Source: Paracoccus laeviglucosivorans (GTDB lineage: Bacteria > Pseudomonadota > Alphaproteobacteria > Rhodobacterales > Rhodobacteraceae). Taken from it: a stretch of 64,000 nucleotides of DNA. The translations under genes and the position numbers were made by a program. The stretch spans positions 62,001 through 126,000 of the forward strand of contig NZ_FXTK01000008.1 of assembly GCF_900182695.1 (NCBI RefSeq). Direction: 5' to 3'. The notes beneath the pieces are model-generated. The model was given only the letters and a program-made list of their open reading frames with translations, did not search any database and was not told the origin of the DNA. Of the stretch, positions 52,939 through 63,219 are shown in pieces. Position 1 is the stretch's first letter; each line of letters opens with the position of its first letter.

Positions 52939-54243
52939 TCAAAGAACGTAACGCGACAGATCGGTCGATCTTGCCAGATCGCCCAGATGTTTTTCCACGA
53001 ACGCCTCATCGACCGTCACCTGCTCGCCCGAGCGGTCGGGCGCGCTAAAGGACAACTCCTCGAACACACGCTCGATGACGGTATACAGACGCCGCGCGCC
53101 GATATTCTCGACCGAGCCGTTCACCTCGGCGGCGATGCGGGCCAGCGCCCGGATGCCGGTATCGGTAAAGGTGACGGTGACGCCTTCCGTGTTCATCAGC
53201 GCCGTGTATTGCCGCGTCAGCGCATTATCCGTCTCGGTCAGGATGCGGATGAAGTCCTCTTCGGTCAGGGCGCGCAACTCGACCCGGATCGGCAGACGGC
53301 CTTGCAATTCCGGCAACAGGTCGGACGGTTTCGCAATGTGGAACGCGCCCGAGGCGATGAACAGGATATGATCGGTCTTGACCGGGCCATACTTGGTCGA
53401 AACGGTCGTGCCCTCGATCAACGGCAGCAGGTCGCGCTGCACGCCCTCGCGGCTGACATCGCCACCGCGGGCATCGCTGCGCGCGGCCACCTTGTCGATC
53501 TCGTCGATAAAGACGATGCCGTTTTCCTGCACGGCTTCCAGCGCTGCGGTCTTGACGGTTTCGTCGTCCAGCAGCTTGTCGGCCTCTTCGGCGATCAGCA
53601 GATCATAGCTTTCGCGCACGGTGACCTTGCGGCGCACGCGACGGCCGCCGAATGCCTTCATCAGTCCCGACAGGTCCATCATGCCGCCGATGGCACCCGG
53701 CTGGCCCGGAATGTCCATCGCACCCAATGGGTTCGAATTGTCCTGCAGTTCAAGCTCGATGACGGTATCGTCCAGCTCGCCCCGCTTCAGCTTGTCGCGG
53801 AACATCTGCTGCGTCTGTTCACGGGCATTCTCGCCGGCAAGGGCTGCCACCACGCGGTCCTCGGCCTGCTTGTGGGCACGGGCCTTGACCTCCTCGCGCA
53901 TCCGTTCGCGGGTCTCGATGATCGCAGCATCGGCCAGATCACGGATAATCTGTTCCACGTCGCGCCCGACATAACCCACCTCGGTGAACTTGGTCGCCTC
54001 TACCTTCAGGAACGGTGCCCGAGCCAGCTTGGCCAGACGGCGGCTGATCTCGGTCTTGCCGACGCCGGTGGGGCCGATCATCAGGATGTTCTTGGGATAA
54101 ACCTCATCGCGCAGATCGTCGCCCAGCTGGCGCCGCCGCCAGCGGTTGCGCAGGGCCACTGCCACGGCGCGCTTGGCGTCCTTCTGCCCGATGATAAAGC
54201 GATCCAGCTCGGACACGATTTCGCGCGGCGTCAAATCACTCAT
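52939..54243 (-). CDS. hslU: HslU ATPase of the HslUV protease
   Basis: 434 residues. AAA+ unfoldase: Walker A 'GPTGVGKT' (57-64), I-domain in the middle with '[20 protein letters not shown]', Walker B '[15 protein letters not shown]', sensor 2 '[19 protein letters not shown]', and the C-terminal tail ending 'DLSRYVL' that activates HslV. Follows hslV; the 83-bp gap between them is filled by a repeat copy. Confidence 0.97.
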   Translation of the reverse strand: MSDLTPREIVSELDRFIIGQKDAKRAVAVALRNRWRRRQLGDDLRDEVYPKNILMIGPTGVGKTEISRRLAKLARAPFLKVEATKFTEVGYVGRDVEQIIRDLADAAIIETRERMREEVKARAHKQAEDRVVAALAGENAREQTQQMFRDKLKRGELDDTVIELELQDNSNPLGAMDIPGQPGAIGGMMDLSGLMKAFGGRRVRRKVTVRESYDLLIAEEADKLLDDETVKTAALEAVQENGIVFIDEIDKVAARSDARGGDVSREGVQRDLLPLIEGTTVSTKYGPVKTDHILFIASGAFHIAKPSDLLPELQGRLPIRVELRALTEEDFIRILTETDNALTRQYTALMNTEGVTVTFTDTGIRALARIAAEVNGSVENIGARRLYTVIERVFEELSFSAPDRSGEQVTVDEAFVEKHLGDLARSTDLSRYVL

Positions 54244-54268
54244 GATGAACCTCTCTTCTTGCGGAGAA

Positions 54269-54326
54269 CGCTTCTTGGTTCTCCAAATACCTCGGGGGAG
54301 TCCGCAGGACGGGGGCAGAGCCCCCC
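54269..54326 (-). repeat. GC-rich palindromic repeat, copy 3
   Basis: Inverted orientation: GGGGGC-TCT-GCCCCC, a 14-base spacer, then CCCGAGGTATTTGGAGAACC and AAGAAGCG when read on the minus strand. Fills the hslV-hslU spacer, beginning right at the hslV stop. Same parts as copies at 12648 and 34838. Confidence 0.7.
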
Positions 54327-54881
54327 TTAACCCAGAACTTCGACCGTCAGGTTTCCATTGGTATAGACACAGATGTCGGCAGCAATCGCCATGGCCTTGC
54401 GGGCCACGCCTTCGGCATCCAGATCGGACGACATCAGCCCCCGCGCCGCAGCCAGAGCGTAATTCCCGCCCGAGCCGATGGCAGCCACGTCATGCTCCGG
54501 TTCCAGCACATCGCCCGCGCCGGTCACGACGAAAATATCCTTGCCGTCGGTGACGATCAGCATGGCCTCCAGATTGCGCAGGTATTTGTCCATGCGCCAG
54601 TCTTTCGCCAGATCGACACAGGCGCGGGCCAATTGGCCCGGCGCGGATTCCAGCTTCTTCTCCAGCCGCTCCAGCAGGGTAAAAGCATCTGCCGTCGATC
54701 CGGCAAAGCCCACCACCACGTCGCTGCCGCCCGGCGTCAGGCGGCGCACCTTGCGGGCCGTGCCCTTCATCACCGTCTGGCCGACGCTGACCTGACCGTC
54801 ACCCGCGACGACCACCTTGCCGCCGCGCCGCACCGCAAGGATCGTGGTGCCGTGCCAGCCGGGGAATTTCTCATCGGACAT
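54327..54881 (-). CDS. hslV: HslV peptidase subunit
   Basis: 184 residues. Proteasome-like N-terminal nucleophile hydrolase; the catalytic Thr is T12 in '[20 protein letters not shown]', exposed after removal of a short propeptide. '[20 protein letters not shown]' and '[15 protein letters not shown]' are conserved. Forms the double ring capped by HslU. Start supported by GGAGAGCAGC upstream. Confidence 0.97.
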   Translation of the reverse strand: MSDEKFPGWHGTTILAVRRGGKVVVAGDGQVSVGQTVMKGTARKVRRLTPGGSDVVVGFAGSTADAFTLLERLEKKLESAPGQLARACVDLAKDWRMDKYLRNLEAMLIVTDGKDIFVVTGAGDVLEPEHDVAAIGSGGNYALAAARGLMSSDLDAEGVARKAMAIAADICVYTNGNLTVEVLG

Positions 54882-54965
54882 GCTGCTCTCCGCTTTTGTC
54901 TTGGGGGGTCAGATATGGGCGGGGCGGGGGTTTCGCAACCCGGCCCGTCCCGCTAGCCTGCCGCC

Positions 54966-55862
54966 ATGACAGGCCAGACCACGCTTCGCATCTATCTGGA
55001 AGGCAGCATGTTGCGCACGGCGCGGGATGGCACGTTCCCTTTCATGGCCGTTCTGGAAAAGGCCGTGCATGCCGCAGGCTGGCGCGTCGAATGGCATCAA
55101 AGCGATCCGGCCGCTCGGGCCAGCGCGCCGGACAGCGACGGCTATGCGCTGTTTCATGCCGAAGCGCCGACGCATGACCGCGCGCTGACCTTTCGCCGGG
55201 CCTATCACTACCCCTTTTGGCAGATCGAGCCCGCGCAGCAGCGCTGGCGTTTCCACGTGGCGCGCAGCCCGTTCGACGCGGACCGGATCAACCCGCAACA
55301 AGCCCGCGACTTCGCGGACCGCCTGCGCCAGCGCGTGATCCCCGGCGCGCCGCCCACGCGCGACGGTCCCATCCTGATCGCGCTTCAAGGCCATATCCGC
55401 CGCTGCCGTTCGTTCCAGACCACCAGCCCGGTCGAGATGGTCGAACAGGTGGCCCGCATCGGGCGTCCCACGGTCGCCACGCTGCATCCCAAGGAAAGCT
55501 ATGACGCCCGCGACATGGCCGCGTTGCAGGCGGTGGCGGCGCGGCATCCGAACCTGCGGCTGGGCGGGGACACGATGGCGCTTTTGCGCGACTGCCCCTT
55601 TGTCGTGACGCAAAACAGCGCGGTTGCCTTTGACGGCTTTTTGCTGGGCAAACCTGCCGTTCTTTTCGCGCAGATCGACTTTCATCACATCGCGCTGAAC
55701 ATGGCCGATGACGCGCAGGCATTGGAAAAGGCCGAAACCCATCGCCCGGATTTCGACCGCTATCTGTTCTGGTTCCTGCAGGAAAAGGCGATCAACGCGA
55801 CCCTGCCCGATGCAGGCGCGCGTATCCTGACCGCGATGCGTCGGGGCGGCTGGCCGATCTAG
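54966..55862 (+). CDS. conserved hypothetical, possible capsule-type glycosyltransferase-like protein
   Basis: 298 residues, no signal peptide or membrane segment. Two alpha/beta halves seem likely: 'LRIYLEGSMLRTARDGTFPF' and 'ILIALQGHIRRCRSFQTTSP' look like Rossmann openings. The late block 'CPFVVTQNSAVAFDGFLLGK' followed by 'PAVLFAQIDFH' resembles the Ser/Asn-rich loop of KpsS/KpsC-type capsule transferases and other GT-B enzymes. No clear family. Diverges from hslV and converges with trxA (19 bp between stops). Confidence 0.5.
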   Translation: MTGQTTLRIYLEGSMLRTARDGTFPFMAVLEKAVHAAGWRVEWHQSDPAARASAPDSDGYALFHAEAPTHDRALTFRRAYHYPFWQIEPAQQRWRFHVARSPFDADRINPQQARDFADRLRQRVIPGAPPTRDGPILIALQGHIRRCRSFQTTSPVEMVEQVARIGRPTVATLHPKESYDARDMAALQAVAARHPNLRLGGDTMALLRDCPFVVTQNSAVAFDGFLLGKPAVLFAQIDFHHIALNMADDAQALEKAETHRPDFDRYLFWFLQEKAINATLPDAGARILTAMRRGGWPI

Positions 55863-55881
55863 ACCGGCCGCCCGCGCGCGA

Positions 55882-56202
55882 TCAGATTTCGGAATCGATC
55901 CAAGCTTTCAGCGCCGCTTTCGGGGCCGCGCCGATCTTATTGGATACGACCTGACCGTCCTTGAACAGGAACAGCGCCGGGATGCCGCGCACGCCAAGCG
56001 ACGCCGGGCTTTCCGGGTTTTCGTCCACGTTCACCTTAACGATCTTGACCTTGTCGCCATATTCGGCTGCCAGTTCTTCCAGCGCCGGGCCGATCTGACG
56101 GCACGGACCGCACCATTCAGCCCAGAAATCGACCACAACGGGGGTCGAGGACTGGCGGACCTGAGCGTCGAATTCAGCGTCGGTAACGGGTTGAGTGGCC
56201 AT
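55882..56202 (-). CDS. trxA: thioredoxin
   Basis: 106 residues. Active site '[11 protein letters not shown]' with C31 and C34, cis-Pro in '[10 protein letters not shown]'. General disulphide reductant for ribonucleotide reductase, peroxiredoxins and others. Start eight bases after AGGAG. It lies 58 bp downstream of addA on the same strand, the usual neighbourhood in Rhodobacterales. Confidence 0.97.
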   Translation of the reverse strand: MATQPVTDAEFDAQVRQSSTPVVVDFWAEWCGPCRQIGPALEELAAEYGDKVKIVKVNVDENPESPASLGVRGIPALFLFKDGQVVSNKIGAAPKAALKAWIDSEI

Positions 56203-56260
56203 AGGGAAACTCCTGCGATGCGCCGGGCTGAGAAAAACCGGCAGGATTGTCACCAAACAG

Positions 56261-59200
56261 CTAGGCATGAGGTGCGGCAGGGTCAAGACCCGCCATGGTC
56301 GTGTCCAGCAATGCGTCGGTCAGGGGCATCAGGCTGCGGGTCGCGGTCCACAGGATTGCGGCCTCGATCCGGTGGTTCGGGAAAATCTGCGACAGCGCCG
56401 CGCGATAGGCCGCCATCTGTCGCAAAAGCCCCAAGGGTGTGGCCTTAGCATCGGCGGGCACGTCGCGGTTCGACTTGTAATCGACGGCCAGCACGCGGTC
56501 GCCCGCGATGACCAGCCGGTCGATCTTGCCGTAAAGCATCCCCACCCCCGGCAGCGGTGCCGACAGCGCCAGCTCCTGCATCACTTCCGCTCCTGCGGGA
56601 ATGTCGAAAACTTCGGCCAGCGCGGGGGCGGTCAGCACCTCGCGCACCTCCTCCAGCAGACCGGCCAGCGCGATGGCGTCGGGCAGGCCGCCTTCGGCAT
56701 CCGACAGCACATCGCGCGCAATCGCGGGCCAATCGGCAGCATCGCGCCCCGGCAGATTTTCCAGCAGAAGGTGCAGCCGCGTGCCGAACAGCATGGCCGC
56801 CTGCGCATCCCCTTCGCCCTGCGCGGCCATGACCTTGGCCCCGCCAAGGCCCGAGGCCGCGACAGGACGCCGCTTTTCGGGCATCGGCGGGGGCGCGCTG
56901 CGCAGCCAGTCCGGCGCGTCGATCTGGCGCGGTGCCATCACCAACGCCTGCGGCGCCTGCATCGGCCATTCGCCATATTCCAGCCGCCGGATCTCGCCGC
57001 CCCATGACGCGGGCAGGCGGCTTTCGGTCAGATCGCTGCGGCCAAAGCCCGCCTCGACCATGCCATGCCAGCTTTCGGGATCGGTTTCGCCCGCCGCCGC
57101 CACGATCAGCCAGCTTTCGGCGCGGGTCAGGCCGACGTAAAGCAGGCGCTTACGTTCCTGCAACTGCCGTTCGGTCTGATAGGCAGCAAGGTCTTCGACC
57201 AGATCGGGTCGCTCACCCTTTTTGCCGCGCCACAGCGCCAGACCGTCGGGACCGGGCAGCACCGCACCTTCGCGCGGCGGGCGGCGCTTGGCGGCATCGG
57301 GCATGATGACGATGGGGCTTTCCAGACCCTTGGAGCCATGCACCGTCATCACGCGGATCAGCCCCTCGCCATCCTCGCCCGCCGTGCCGGGCTGGCGGCG
57401 CACCTCGACATCGTCGGCGGTCAGCCAGACAAGGAAGCCGGTCAGGCTGGGCGTTTCGCTGGATTCGTAACTCAGCGCCTGCGACAGCAATTCGTCGATG
57501 CCGTCCACCGCCTCGGGGCCCAGCCGCGCCAGCAGCTTTTCGCGGCCATTGTGGCGGATCAGCAGCCGCTGGATCAGGTCATAGGGACGCATGAAGCCGG
57601 TCTGGCCCATCAGGTCCGACAGCAGTTCAACCGCGCCGCGATGATCGGATTCCCGCAACCGCCGCCACAGATATTCGCCGGTGCGCTTGGCAGACAGGCG
57701 GTAAAGCTGTTCCTCGGTGATCCCGAACAAGGGCGAGCGCAGGGCAGCGGCCAGCGACAGATCATCCTCGGGCGTGGCCAGCACCGACAGCACGGCGCGA
57801 ATATCGCGCACGGCCATTTCGCCCGCCAGTTTCAGGCGGTCGGCCCCGGCGACGGGCAAGTTCGCCGATTTCAGGCTGGCGATGATTTCCGCAAACAGGT
57901 CCGAGCGGCGCTGCACAAGGATCAGCACATCGCCCGCGCGGACCCGCCGCACCTGCCCCTTTTTCGCGTCAAAGATCGGCGTGCCCAGCATGTCGCGGAT
58001 GCCGCGCGCAATGGCGCGGGCAAGCTGCGTGGTTTCCGAGTTTTCGGCGGGCTGGTCGATCGGGTCGGTCCAGTCGCCCGGTTCCGGCTTGTCGGGTTTG
58101 GGGACCACGGGCCACAGATCGACGCGGCCCGGCATCTCGGTCCGAAAGGCGCGGTGCTGGGGCGGATCGCCCAAGCCCTGCGCTGCGTCCCCGGCAAAGA
58201 CCTGATCCACCAGACCAAGGATCGCGGTGGATGACCGGAAGCTGTGGCGCAGTTCCAGCACCTGCATCGGGTTTTCGACAGCGGCAAAGGCTTGGGAAAA
58301 ACCCGCACGCCGCGCCTCGAATACCGCAATGTCGGCACCCTGGAAGGAATAGATCGACTGCTTGGGATCGCCGACCACGAACAGGCTGCGCCCTTCGCGC
58401 GCGCCATGCCCCGAGGTGAATTCATCCGTCAGCCGCTGGATCACCTGCCATTGCGCAGGGCTGGTATCCTGCGCCTCATCAACCAGAATATGGTCGATGC
58501 CGCCATCCAGCCGGAACAGCACCCATTGCGCCATGCTGTTTTCCGAAAGCAGGCTGGCGGTGCGGTCGATCAGATCGTCGAAATCCAGAAAACCATGCGC
58601 CGATTTCTGCGCGCGATAGCGGGTCAGAAAGGCATGGCCGAACCGGTGCAGCGCCAGCGTGCGTTCAGCATGGGCCAAGGCGATGCGCTGCGGACGGGCA
58701 GCTTCGACGGCAGCCATGAGCGCGGCCAGATCGTCAAGCATTTCAGCACAGGGGCCGGTGCGCAGGGCCTTGGTCGGAAAGCTGTCATATTTCGCGGTGA
58801 AGGGTTCCTTGGCGCTGGCCCCGGTCAGCAGCACGCCTTCAAGGATCGCCAGTTCCGTCAGGCCGGGCGCGGACCAGTTGCCGCCCACCAGCTTTGCCGC
58901 CGCCTTTTGGTCATTCGCGCCGCTTTTCAGCAGATGCGGGATCAGCGCCGGAATGACCGCCGCGCCATCGGCAAAACAATCCGCAATCAGACGGGCAAGG
59001 CTGCCGCCCGGCGGCAACCCGCAGACGCCCCAGATGGCGTCCCGGTCCGCGGGGGCATCGAACCCCCGCAGACCGGACAGGAAAGCGTCAAGGTTTTCGC
59101 CCGAATGCAGCATGAGCAGGTCTTGCAGGGCGGGATGATCCTCGCGCGCCATTTCCTCAATGATCTCGGCACGGATCAGGGCGCTGCTGCGATCATCCAG

Positions 59201-59629
59201 TTCGGTAAAGCCATGCGGCACGCCTGCCTCGATCGGGAAGCGACGCAGGACACCCGCGCAAAAACTGTGGATGGTCTGGACCTTCAGCCCGCCCGGTGCC
59301 TCGATCGCGCGGGCAAACAGGCGGCGCGCGGCGGGCAGGTCGGGGCTGCCACCTTCGCCCAGCCGGGCCAGTTCGTCGCGCAGCTTTGCTTCGGGCAACA
59401 TCGCCCATTTGCCAAGGCGTTGCAGCAGGCGATTCTGCATCTCGGTCGCGGCCGCCTTGGTATAGGTCAGGCACAGGATCTTTTCCGGCGCGGTCCCGGC
59501 CAGCAAAAGCCGCGCCACACGGTCGGTCAGCACCCGCGTCTTGCCCGATCCCGCATTAGCGGTCAGCCATGTCGAACGCCGCGGATCGGCGGCCCGGACC
59601 TGCGCCAGCGTCGCCTCATCCATCGTCAT
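56261..59629 (-). CDS. addA: AddA helicase-nuclease subunit (double-strand break repair)
   Basis: 1122 residues. UvrD/Rep-type helicase with Walker A '[15 protein letters not shown]' (26-31 core), '[19 protein letters not shown]', motif II '[19 protein letters not shown]', motif III '[18 protein letters not shown]', motif V/VI '[17 protein letters not shown]' and '[16 protein letters not shown]'. The C-terminal RecB-like nuclease shows '[15 protein letters not shown]'. Resects double-strand ends for recombination, in place of RecBCD. Start overlaps addB by 14 bp. Confidence 0.96.
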   Translation of the reverse strand: MTMDEATLAQVRAADPRRSTWLTANAGSGKTRVLTDRVARLLLAGTAPEKILCLTYTKAAATEMQNRLLQRLGKWAMLPEAKLRDELARLGEGGSPDLPAARRLFARAIEAPGGLKVQTIHSFCAGVLRRFPIEAGVPHGFTELDDRSSALIRAEIIEEMAREDHPALQDLLMLHSGENLDAFLSGLRGFDAPADRDAIWGVCGLPPGGSLARLIADCFADGAAVIPALIPHLLKSGANDQKAAAKLVGGNWSAPGLTELAILEGVLLTGASAKEPFTAKYDSFPTKALRTGPCAEMLDDLAALMAAVEAARPQRIALAHAERTLALHRFGHAFLTRYRAQKSAHGFLDFDDLIDRTASLLSENSMAQWVLFRLDGGIDHILVDEAQDTSPAQWQVIQRLTDEFTSGHGAREGRSLFVVGDPKQSIYSFQGADIAVFEARRAGFSQAFAAVENPMQVLELRHSFRSSTAILGLVDQVFAGDAAQGLGDPPQHRAFRTEMPGRVDLWPVVPKPDKPEPGDWTDPIDQPAENSETTQLARAIARGIRDMLGTPIFDAKKGQVRRVRAGDVLILVQRRSDLFAEIIASLKSANLPVAGADRLKLAGEMAVRDIRAVLSVLATPEDDLSLAAALRSPLFGITEEQLYRLSAKRTGEYLWRRLRESDHRGAVELLSDLMGQTGFMRPYDLIQRLLIRHNGREKLLARLGPEAVDGIDELLSQALSYESSETPSLTGFLVWLTADDVEVRRQPGTAGEDGEGLIRVMTVHGSKGLESPIVIMPDAAKRRPPREGAVLPGPDGLALWRGKKGERPDLVEDLAAYQTERQLQERKRLLYVGLTRAESWLIVAAAGETDPESWHGMVEAGFGRSDLTESRLPASWGGEIRRLEYGEWPMQAPQALVMAPRQIDAPDWLRSAPPPMPEKRRPVAASGLGGAKVMAAQGEGDAQAAMLFGTRLHLLLENLPGRDAADWPAIARDVLSDAEGGLPDAIALAGLLEEVREVLTAPALAEVFDIPAGAEVMQELALSAPLPGVGMLYGKIDRLVIAGDRVLAVDYKSNRDVPADAKATPLGLLRQMAAYRAALSQIFPNHRIEAAILWTATRSLMPLTDALLDTTMAGLDPAAPHA

Positions 59630-62555
59630 GAAACCTTTCGGGTTTAGCGATTTCGGTCGTGTCCCATTCGCCGTGACGCGACAGGTGGTCGTAATCGCTG
59701 GCGTGATCGCTGCGCTCCATCGCCAGACGCGCGGTAAAGCCCCGCTCGCCCAGCAGATAGCGGCGGATCAGGTCCACGAAACCCGCCCATGTTTCCTGCG
59801 GATAGCCGGGGCCGAAGTCCCGTTCCTCGGTCCGGCCTTCGCCGCCAAGCTGGATATAGCTGATGCCCGCGACGGGGACGGGGCCAAGGCGGGAAAACGC
59901 GCCCTGTTCGACCATCGCAGCCTCTAGCGGCAATTGCTTGTCGAAATGCGCGATCTGTTTATCGGTGGGCGGCTTGCCAGATTTGTAATCATAGACCTGC
60001 ACACGGCCATCGGTCAGCAGGTCCAAACGGTCGGGCTTGGCGCGCAGCTTGAAATCCATGCCGGGGACGGGAAGGACGCCGTAATCCTCAACCACCACTG
60101 GCCGGCCTTGGGTCAGGCGCGCGGCTTCGTCCGTGACCAACCGTTCGGCGATATTCGCGATGCGCGCGCGCCAGAACAGCCGGGCCGAGGGCCAAGGCAC
60201 ATCCGCCGCCAGCACCTGATCGGTGATCGCCAGCAGGCGGGCCTGCATCGCATCGGGCGTTTCCGGGTCGGCGGGCAGCGTGCTTAGGAACCGGTCCATG
60301 ATGTCATGCAGCACATTGCCACGATCCGCCGCATTGGGTTCGGGCCGCAGCGGGTCCAGCGCGTTCAGGCCCAGCACGCGGCGGGCATAGATCGCATAGG
60401 GGTCGCGGATCAGCGTCTTGACCTCGGTCACCGACATCTGGGCCAGCGCCGGGACGGGCGGAATGGGCGAAGGCCGGGTGGCAGGCGCAAGCGCGTGGCG
60501 CGGCTGCGCCTGCAACGCCGCGATCTCCAACCAGTGCCGCCCCCGCGCCCGCATATCGGCCAGGGCCTGCGGCCCATCCTGCGCGGGCAGGCCGCCCAGC
60601 AGGTTCACCAGCCGGTTCAGCCAGCGCGAGGGGATCGTTTCGGCGTCCGCATCCCGATGCGCGCGGCTTAGGATGACCTGACCCGCGCCGACCGCCTGTT
60701 GAAAGTCATGCGCGGCCAGACCCACCTGCCGTTCGGGCAGGGTCAGCCCCCCCGCAAGCCGCATGGGCCGCGACAGCCACGGATCGGGGGGCAACGCCTG
60801 CGGCCAGCCGCCTTCGTTCAGACCAGACAGGATGACAAGGCCTGCGGCCTGCACCACCGCCTCGGTCCGGGCCTCACGCGGGCCACGGAAACGGACCAGC
60901 GGGTGCGAGGCCACGTCCTGCCGCACTGCACCGCCTTGCAACTGGTTGTAAAGCAGGTCGCGGAATTCGTTGGGGCGCAGGTCGTGGCCCAGATGCGCGT
61001 GGGCCGCCAGATGGTCCAGCGTGCCCCGCGCCAATGCGCCCGAGGCTTTGGCCCACAGCTCCGACGCATCTGCATCGCCGCCCGGACCCGCCGCCAGATC
61101 CTGCGCCAGCCCGCGCAGATCGGCCAGCCGCGCGGCCAAGGGACGCGGGGCGCGGTCATGGGCCAGCGGCACGACGCGGTCCAAAAGGCCCGCCAGCCAC
61201 AGCGCCCAAGGCTTGCTTTTCTCGTCGCCCTTGTCGGCAAAGGCCCGCAGCGCCTCGCCATCCGGGAAGGCGGGGCCGTGCTTGCGCAGGCGCAGTTCCA
61301 GATCGCGGGTATGGCGGTTGTGTTCGCGGCGATAGTCAGGGCCAAGGCCCGTCGCCATGACCGGATGCTTCAACAAGACCAGCAGCGCGTCGATCATCAG
61401 TTCCGCGCCGAACAGATCGGCGACATGGCGCAGAAACAGCCCCGGCGCGGTCAGCGGCAAAGGCTGGCCTGCGGAATCGTCGGGGATGATGCCCCAGCGG
61501 TCCAGCGCCGATTGCACGCGCCGCGTCAGCATCCTGTCGGCGGCGATCAGGGTAACGGGCTGGCCGCGTTCGACGGATTCGCGGATGATCAGGGCCACGG
61601 CCTCGGCTTCCTCGCCGGGTTGTTCGGCCTCGATCAGGGTCAGGTTCTGCGTGGCGGGGATCAGCGGGCCAAGGCGCGGGCCTTCGTCGATCCATTGGTC
61701 GGTGACAGGCGCGGGGCGCAGCGCCAGCGACATCAGGCGGTTCCGCGCAGGGTCGGGGGCGGTGTCTGCCACCCAATCAAGCAGTGGGCCGAATTCGGTG
61801 ACGAAGGGGGCGTGGCGGGCTTGCGGGTGATCCTCGGTCGCGTCCAGCCCTTGCCACATGGCGGCGGGCAGGTCGGGGTCAAAGCCGGGCAGGACCACGG
61901 CCCCCATCGGCAGCCGCGCCACCGCGCGCATGAAATCCCGCGTGGCCCCGTGCGAGCCTGTGGACCCCGCGACGATCACCGGATCCTGCGGCAGATCGCG
62001 GCCCTGCGCCCATGCCTCGGCCAGTTCCTTGGCGGCGGCGCGCTGGCGGGATTCGCGGTCCTGCGGCGGATCGGTCAGGTAATAACCGGCGGCGATTTTC
62101 AGGAAGGCCAGCGCGCGGCCCCAATGCTGGGCATGGTCGCCCGCGTCGATGCGGTCCAGCGCGGCAGCGTCCAGCCCTTCAAGCTGCATCTCGGCCATCA
62201 GACCAGCGAGCGAGGTCGCAAGTTCCGGCACGGATTGCCCCTGCGCCAGATCGGGCTGGGCGCGCAGGGCCGCGTCTATCAGGCGACCCAGCTCCAGCCG
62301 CCGGGCCAAGGGCGCGGTCGCCGCCCCGCCGCCCAGATCGGCCAGCAGGCGCAATTGCGGCAGGATCAGCGGCCCGCGCCAGATCAGCGCATCGCGCAAG
62401 GCCATCAGCGACTGGCCCGAATTCGCGAATACCGTGACCCGCGCCATGTCCTGCGGCGGACGGCCCCGCATCCGGGCAATCAGGCCGTCGGCAAAAGCGC
62501 CGGGAAAATCGGCGCCGCAGGGCAGAGCAAAAACGCCGTTCTGCCAATCAGCCAT
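59616..62555 (-). CDS. addB: AddB subunit (double-strand break repair)
   Basis: 979 residues. Inactive-helicase-like N-terminus ('FALPCGADFPGAFADGLIAR', 'VTVFANSGQSLMALRDALI') with no Walker A, and a C-terminal RecB-family nuclease ('MSVTEVKTLIRDPYAIYARR', 'DRGNVLHDIMDRFL', 'VQVYDYKSGKPPTDKQ'). The only cysteine is near residue 13, so the four Fe-S ligands of Bacillus AddB are missing. Works with AddA. Start chosen as the ATG before 'ADWQNG'; overlaps the nucleotidyltransferase gene by 8 bp and addA by 14 bp. Confidence 0.94.
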   Translation of the reverse strand: MADWQNGVFALPCGADFPGAFADGLIARMRGRPPQDMARVTVFANSGQSLMALRDALIWRGPLILPQLRLLADLGGGAATAPLARRLELGRLIDAALRAQPDLAQGQSVPELATSLAGLMAEMQLEGLDAAALDRIDAGDHAQHWGRALAFLKIAAGYYLTDPPQDRESRQRAAAKELAEAWAQGRDLPQDPVIVAGSTGSHGATRDFMRAVARLPMGAVVLPGFDPDLPAAMWQGLDATEDHPQARHAPFVTEFGPLLDWVADTAPDPARNRLMSLALRPAPVTDQWIDEGPRLGPLIPATQNLTLIEAEQPGEEAEAVALIIRESVERGQPVTLIAADRMLTRRVQSALDRWGIIPDDSAGQPLPLTAPGLFLRHVADLFGAELMIDALLVLLKHPVMATGLGPDYRREHNRHTRDLELRLRKHGPAFPDGEALRAFADKGDEKSKPWALWLAGLLDRVVPLAHDRAPRPLAARLADLRGLAQDLAAGPGGDADASELWAKASGALARGTLDHLAAHAHLGHDLRPNEFRDLLYNQLQGGAVRQDVASHPLVRFRGPREARTEAVVQAAGLVILSGLNEGGWPQALPPDPWLSRPMRLAGGLTLPERQVGLAAHDFQQAVGAGQVILSRAHRDADAETIPSRWLNRLVNLLGGLPAQDGPQALADMRARGRHWLEIAALQAQPRHALAPATRPSPIPPVPALAQMSVTEVKTLIRDPYAIYARRVLGLNALDPLRPEPNAADRGNVLHDIMDRFLSTLPADPETPDAMQARLLAITDQVLAADVPWPSARLFWRARIANIAERLVTDEAARLTQGRPVVVEDYGVLPVPGMDFKLRAKPDRLDLLTDGRVQVYDYKSGKPPTDKQIAHFDKQLPLEAAMVEQGAFSRLGPVPVAGISYIQLGGEGRTEERDFGPGYPQETWAGFVDLIRRYLLGERGFTARLAMERSDHASDYDHLSRHGEWDTTEIAKPERFHDDG

Positions 62556-63219
62556 GCAGCAGGCCTTCGGCAAGCGGGATGCAATCAGGGCGGCCCACAT
62601 CGCACCATTGGCCGGGATGGGTGATGCCGTAAGCGCTGCTATCGGCGATCATCAGATCCCAGAGGCGGTTCAGCGAAAACGCATCCTCGGGGATTTCGGC
62701 CAGCCGGTCGGGCCGGATGATCTGCGCGCCGCCATAGACCAGATCGCCCTTGCGGATCAGGCGACCTGCGGGATCAAGGCTGAAATCGCCGCCCCCCTGC
62801 CGCCCATGCGTCTGGGCCAAGGGAACCAGCATCAGCAGCGCATCCATGTCGTCGCGCCATGCCGACAGCAGCGCGACGATGGGGTTGCCACCCGTCCAGA
62901 CCACATCCGGGTTCACCGTCACGACCGGCCCCGGCCCCAGCAGCGGCAGCGCCTTGCGCAAGCCGCCGCCGGTCTCCAGCAAGGCGTCCGCTTCGTCGGA
63001 AATCGCCACATCCGACCCTGCCAGATGGTCGCGGATCTGGCAGCCCAAGTGATGCGTGTTCACCACCACGCGCCCCACGCCCGCATCGCCGCCCATGTCC
63101 AGCGCCCGGTCCAGCAGCGTCCGGCCACCGACGCGGATCATCGGCTTGGGCGTCACATCGGTTAGCGGGGCCATGCGCGTGCCTTTGCCGGCCGCGAAGA
63201 TCATCAGGGGCAGCGTCAT
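62548..63219 (-). CDS. sugar-1-phosphate nucleotidyltransferase (MurU-like)
   Basis: 223 residues. 'MIFAAGKGTRMAPLTDVTPK' is the nucleotidyltransferase signature with the Lys of the PK pair, then 'MIRVGGRTLLDRALDMGGDA', 'VVTVNPDVVWTGGNPIVALL' (metal Asp) and 'IYADSSAYGITHPG'-like C-terminus. With the adjacent kinase it matches the AmgK/MurU pair that activates MurNAc for peptidoglycan recycling; other sugar phosphates are possible. Overlaps the kinase gene by four bases and addB by eight. Confidence 0.88.
   Translation of the reverse strand: MTLPLMIFAAGKGTRMAPLTDVTPKPMIRVGGRTLLDRALDMGGDAGVGRVVVNTHHLGCQIRDHLAGSDVAISDEADALLETGGGLRKALPLLGPGPVVTVNPDVVWTGGNPIVALLSAWRDDMDALLMLVPLAQTHGRQGGGDFSLDPAGRLIRKGDLVYGGAQIIRPDRLAEIPEDAFSLNRLWDLMIADSSAYGITHPGQWCDVGRPDCIPLAEGLLHG

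Noticed and set aside
53081..53086. GTATAC core on the plus strand
   Set aside because: Lies within the hslU coding sequence without flanking palindrome; chance occurrence.
60699..62624. 641-codon plus-strand frame opposite addB
   Set aside because: Antisense of addB with Arg/Gln/Gly-rich composition.
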